Source of the DNA: an uncultured Clostridia bacterium | Lineage (GTDB): Bacteria; Bacillota; Clostridia; Oscillospirales; Ruminococcaceae | Direction: 5' to 3' | Assembly (NCBI GenBank): GCA_947177695.1 | Contig: CAMWVO010000111.1 | Coordinates: 1-6,531, forward strand | DNA: 6,531 bases | Part shown: in pieces, positions 4,372-6,531 of the stretch | How positions within the stretch are numbered: position 1 is the stretch's first letter | How the letters are laid out: each line of letters opens with the position of its first letter | The notes under the pieces: generated by a model | The model's database searches: none | Told to the model about the DNA's origin: nothing | Seen by the model: only the letters and a program-made list of their open reading frames with translations | Program-made: the position numbers and the translations under genes

Positions 4372-5796
4372 ATGTACAATCCAAATTCACTTAAAGCAGA
4401 GGAATTTATCGACAACGCCGAGATACTTGAAACTCTCGAATATGCCGAAAAAAACAAGGACAACGCCGAGCTTATCGACAGCATTATCGAGAAAGCCGAA
4501 AAGCGCAAGGGACTTTCCCACCGTGAAGCGGCGGTTCTGCTGGACTGCACACTTGCGGACAGAAACGAGCGCATTTTCGAGCTTGCACGTCAGATCAAAA
4601 AGGATTTTTACGGCAACCGTATCGTAATGTTCGCGCCGCTGTATCTTTCCAACTACTGCATAAACAGCTGCGTGTACTGTCCCTACCACTGTCAGAACAA
4701 GCATATCGCCCGCAAAAAGCTTACACAGGAGGAGATCCGTCAGGAAGTTATCGCTTTGCAGGATATGGGGCACAAGCGTCTTGCTCTTGAAACCGGCGAA
4801 GACCCTGTGAACAATCCCATTGAGTACGTCCTCGAAAGCATTAAGACTATCTATGACATCAAGCACAAAAACGGAGCAATCCGCCGCGTAAATGTAAACA
4901 TTGCCGCAACCACCGTTGAAAATTACCGCAAGCTCAAGGACGCAGGTATCGGTACATATATCCTGTTCCAGGAGACCTACCACAAGGAAAGCTATGAAAA
5001 GCTTCACCCGGCAGGACCCAAGCACGATTACGCATACCACACCGAGGCTATGGACAGAGCGATGGAGGGCGGTATCGACGACGTGGGACTGGGCGTACTG
5101 TTCGGTCTGGAATTGTACCGCTACGAATTTGCGGGACTTCTTATGCATGCGGAACATCTTGAAGCCGTTCACGGTGTAGGACCTCACACTATCAGCGTTC
5201 CCCGCGTTAAAAAGGCGGACGACATCGACCCGGGTGCGTTTGACAACGGCATTGACGACGATACCTTTGCAAAGCTTATTGCCTGCATAAGAATTGCAGT
5301 ACCTTACACGGGAATGATAATTTCCACCCGTGAGAGCGAAGCTTGCCGCGAAAAGGCATTGAGCCTTGGTATTTCCCAGATTTCGGGCGGTTCGAGAACT
5401 TCCGTGGGCGGATATGCGGGTTATACACCCGAAGAAAGACCCCACGATACCGAGCAGTTTGACGTGTCCGATCAGCGTTCTCTGGACGAAGTCGTTCACT
5501 GGCTTATGAAGCTTGGCTATATACCCAGCTTTTGTACAGCTTGCTACCGTGAGGGAAGAACCGGAGACAGGTTTATGTCCCTTTGCAAAAACGGTCAGAT
5601 ACAGAACTGCTGTCACCCCAACGCTCTTATGACCCTTAAAGAGTACCTTATGGACTACGCAAAGCCCGATACCCGCGAGGTTGGCGATAAGCTTATCGAA
5701 AGCGAGATAAAGAACGTTCCCAATGAAAAGGTTCGGGGTATTGTTGTGGATAATCTTGCAAAAATTGAGCAGGGCAGCAGGGATTTCAGGTTCTAA
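4372..5796 (+). CDS. hydG: [FeFe]-hydrogenase H-cluster radical SAM maturase HydG (tyrosine lyase)
   Basis: HydG cleaves L-tyrosine to p-cresol and a glycine-derived fragment that gives CO and CN, delivered as an iron complex for the H-cluster. Two cluster sites are visible. The radical SAM motif CINSCVYC (Cys96, Cys100, Cys103) lies after a helical N-terminus. The C-terminal CX2CX22C motif (Cys388, Cys391, Cys414) holds the auxiliary cluster with the dangler iron where CO and CN are bound. This second motif separates HydG from its relative ThiH, which lacks it. LETGEDP (about 138-144) is the SAM-binding region. The length of 474 residues is normal. The ATG at 4372 has AAAGGA about 9 nt upstream. 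A PP2C-type gene follows after 18 nt, so the operon continues. The whole gene also has a long antisense open frame, discussed under rejected items. Confidence 0.97.
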   Translation: MYNPNSLKAEEFIDNAEILETLEYAEKNKDNAELIDSIIEKAEKRKGLSHREAAVLLDCTLADRNERIFELARQIKKDFYGNRIVMFAPLYLSNYCINSCVYCPYHCQNKHIARKKLTQEEIRQEVIALQDMGHKRLALETGEDPVNNPIEYVLESIKTIYDIKHKNGAIRRVNVNIAATTVENYRKLKDAGIGTYILFQETYHKESYEKLHPAGPKHDYAYHTEAMDRAMEGGIDDVGLGVLFGLELYRYEFAGLLMHAEHLEAVHGVGPHTISVPRVKKADDIDPGAFDNGIDDDTFAKLIACIRIAVPYTGMIISTRESEACREKALSLGISQISGGSRTSVGGYAGYTPEERPHDTEQFDVSDQRSLDEVVHWLMKLGYIPSFCTACYREGRTGDRFMSLCKNGQIQNCCHPNALMTLKEYLMDYAKPDTREVGDKLIESEIKNVPNEKVRGIVVDNLAKIEQGSRDFRF

Positions 5797-5814
5797 ACGG
5801 AGGAGCAAATTTGA

Positions 5815-6531
5815 ATGTCATTATGTTACGGAAACAGCCTTGTGGGAACAAGCGGCATAAACGGCGATTCCTTTTATATTTCTCCCGATAATACGGTTTT
5901 CATGCTTTCCGACGGCGCTTCTGGAGCAGGCAAAGAGGGCAAGGTCATTATGTCACAGATTTGCGCCGAAACGATAAAAAATAATCCCTTTTCCTCGTCG
6001 GGGGTGTCGGCAAAAGACTATCTCGATAAAATAATTTGGCAGATAAACAACAAGCTTATTGAAGTGTCCCAAAGCAGAAAAAGCCTTGTTTTCGGAACGC
6101 TTGTTATCTGCGTGGTCTGCGGCAATACTGCATATGTTGCCGCAACAGGGGATTCTCCCGCATATTTTCTGCACAATAATACCGCTGTCAGAATTGCAAA
6201 GCCAAAGAAAACATATCAGAATTTGATTGACATGGGATTTTTTTCCGAGGAACAGCTTGAAGAAGCGGTACACAGGCTACCCGAGCATATGTGGTCCATG
6301 TTTGACAGCTTTATTCCAGCGGTTGTGCCGTCCTATTCGTCGGAGGAAATCATGCTTTCCGAGGGTGACATTATTGTGCTTTGCTGCGACGGCGTAAGCG
6401 ATAATATCAGTCCGGAATTTATCGGGGAAAATATTGATACCGGCAACTTGTCTGAAAGCGTTGACACTCTTATAAATTCGGCAAAGGAACTGTCTGTCAA
6501 AGAAAAAGGCTACAGCGACGATTTGACAATG
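5815..6531 (+). CDS. PP2C-family protein phosphatase (C-terminus cut by window edge)
   Basis: The frame opens at the ATG at 5815, with GGAGGAG (5799-5805) 9 nt upstream, and is open to the window end (239 residues). The PPM/PP2C motifs appear in order: NGDSF with Asp18, SDGASG with Asp33-Gly34, TGDSPAYF (111-118), a hydrophobic strand followed by CCDGVSD with Asp192-Gly193, and SDDLTM at 234-239, equivalent to the DNxT metal-binding motif. The acidic residues expected to hold two Mn/Mg ions are present, so it should be an active Ser/Thr phosphatase. No membrane segment or sensor domain is seen in this part, and since the last motif is reached only a short C-terminus should be missing. It follows hydG by 18 nt and probably shares its transcript. 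In Firmicutes, PP2C phosphatases are encoded beside some putative sensory [FeFe]-hydrogenases, which would explain its place here; the target is unknown. Confidence 0.88.
   Translation, partial: MSLCYGNSLVGTSGINGDSFYISPDNTVFMLSDGASGAGKEGKVIMSQICAETIKNNPFSSSGVSAKDYLDKIIWQINNKLIEVSQSRKSLVFGTLVICVVCGNTAYVAATGDSPAYFLHNNTAVRIAKPKKTYQNLIDMGFFSEEQLEEAVHRLPEHMWSMFDSFIPAVVPSYSSEEIMLSEGDIIVLCCDGVSDNISPEFIGENIDTGNLSESVDTLINSAKELSVKEKGYSDDLTM

Noticed and set aside
4387..5808. 473-codon open frame on the minus strand opposite hydG
   Set aside because: It is a mirror of hydG, which has all the expected cluster motifs. The antisense translation is rich in Val, Leu and Cys with no recognisable domain, and it arises from the codon bias of hydG. 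It has no convincing promoter.
5953..6273. 106-codon minus-strand frame inside the PP2C gene
   Set aside because: The plus-strand frame carries ordered PP2C motifs across the whole region, so this is a shadow.
1..6531. tRNA, rRNA, CRISPR array, insertion sequence or phage genes
   Set aside because: I saw no cloverleaf, spaced direct-repeat array, transposase motif or terminal inverted repeat pair. The gene order looks like ordinary chromosome.

Overview
The window looks like chromosomal DNA of an anaerobic, fermentative clostridial bacterium, most likely in the Ruminococcus/Oscillospiraceae area. The grounds are moderate GC, AAAGG/GGAGG ribosome-binding sites, perfect SigA-type -10 boxes, and [FeFe]-hydrogenase maturation genes of the Firmicutes type. 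The assignment is inference and no marker gene fixes the genus.

Left third (1-1920, minus strand): a three-gene set read right to left. A calcineurin-like metallophosphoesterase (975-1682) is followed by a chloramphenicol-phosphotransferase-like P-loop kinase (411-920) and a HAD-superfamily hydrolase that runs off the left edge (1-385). Each start is preceded by AAAGGAAT. A consensus promoter (TTGACA, 18 bp, TGG, TATAAT; 1886-1915) should start the transcript near 1879. This leaves a leader of about 196 nt that consists largely of a diverged tandem repeat with a period of about 92 bp.

Middle (1940-2754, plus strand): one gene of unknown function (2015-2710) lies behind a near-perfect sigma-28 (SigD/FliA) promoter, TAAA-N15-GCCGATAT. 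A weak terminator-like hairpin follows it.

Right half (2764-6531, plus strand): a hydrogenase-maturation operon. A strong extended -10 promoter (2764-2792) starts a leader of about 165 nt that ends in a clear intrinsic terminator, before the first conserved gene. Upstream sequence can pair with the terminator, so the leader looks like an attenuator or riboswitch. It also holds a 26-codon ORF with a good ribosome-binding site whose stop codon directly abuts the next start. Then come a TM1266-type hydrogenase-system regulator (2965-3222), hydE (3219-4265, 4-nt overlap), a gap with a hairpin, hydG (4372-5796), and a PP2C-family phosphatase (5815 to the right edge).

HydG cleaves tyrosine to supply the CO and CN ligands of the H-cluster. 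HydE processes the resulting iron complex. HydF and the hydrogenase itself are not in the window. The PP2C gene suggests that the operon continues into a signalling or sensory hydrogenase locus. The features most worth following up are the attenuated hyd leader with its mini-ORF, the sigma-28-type promoter on the unknown gene, and the tandem-repeat leader of the phosphatase/kinase operon.
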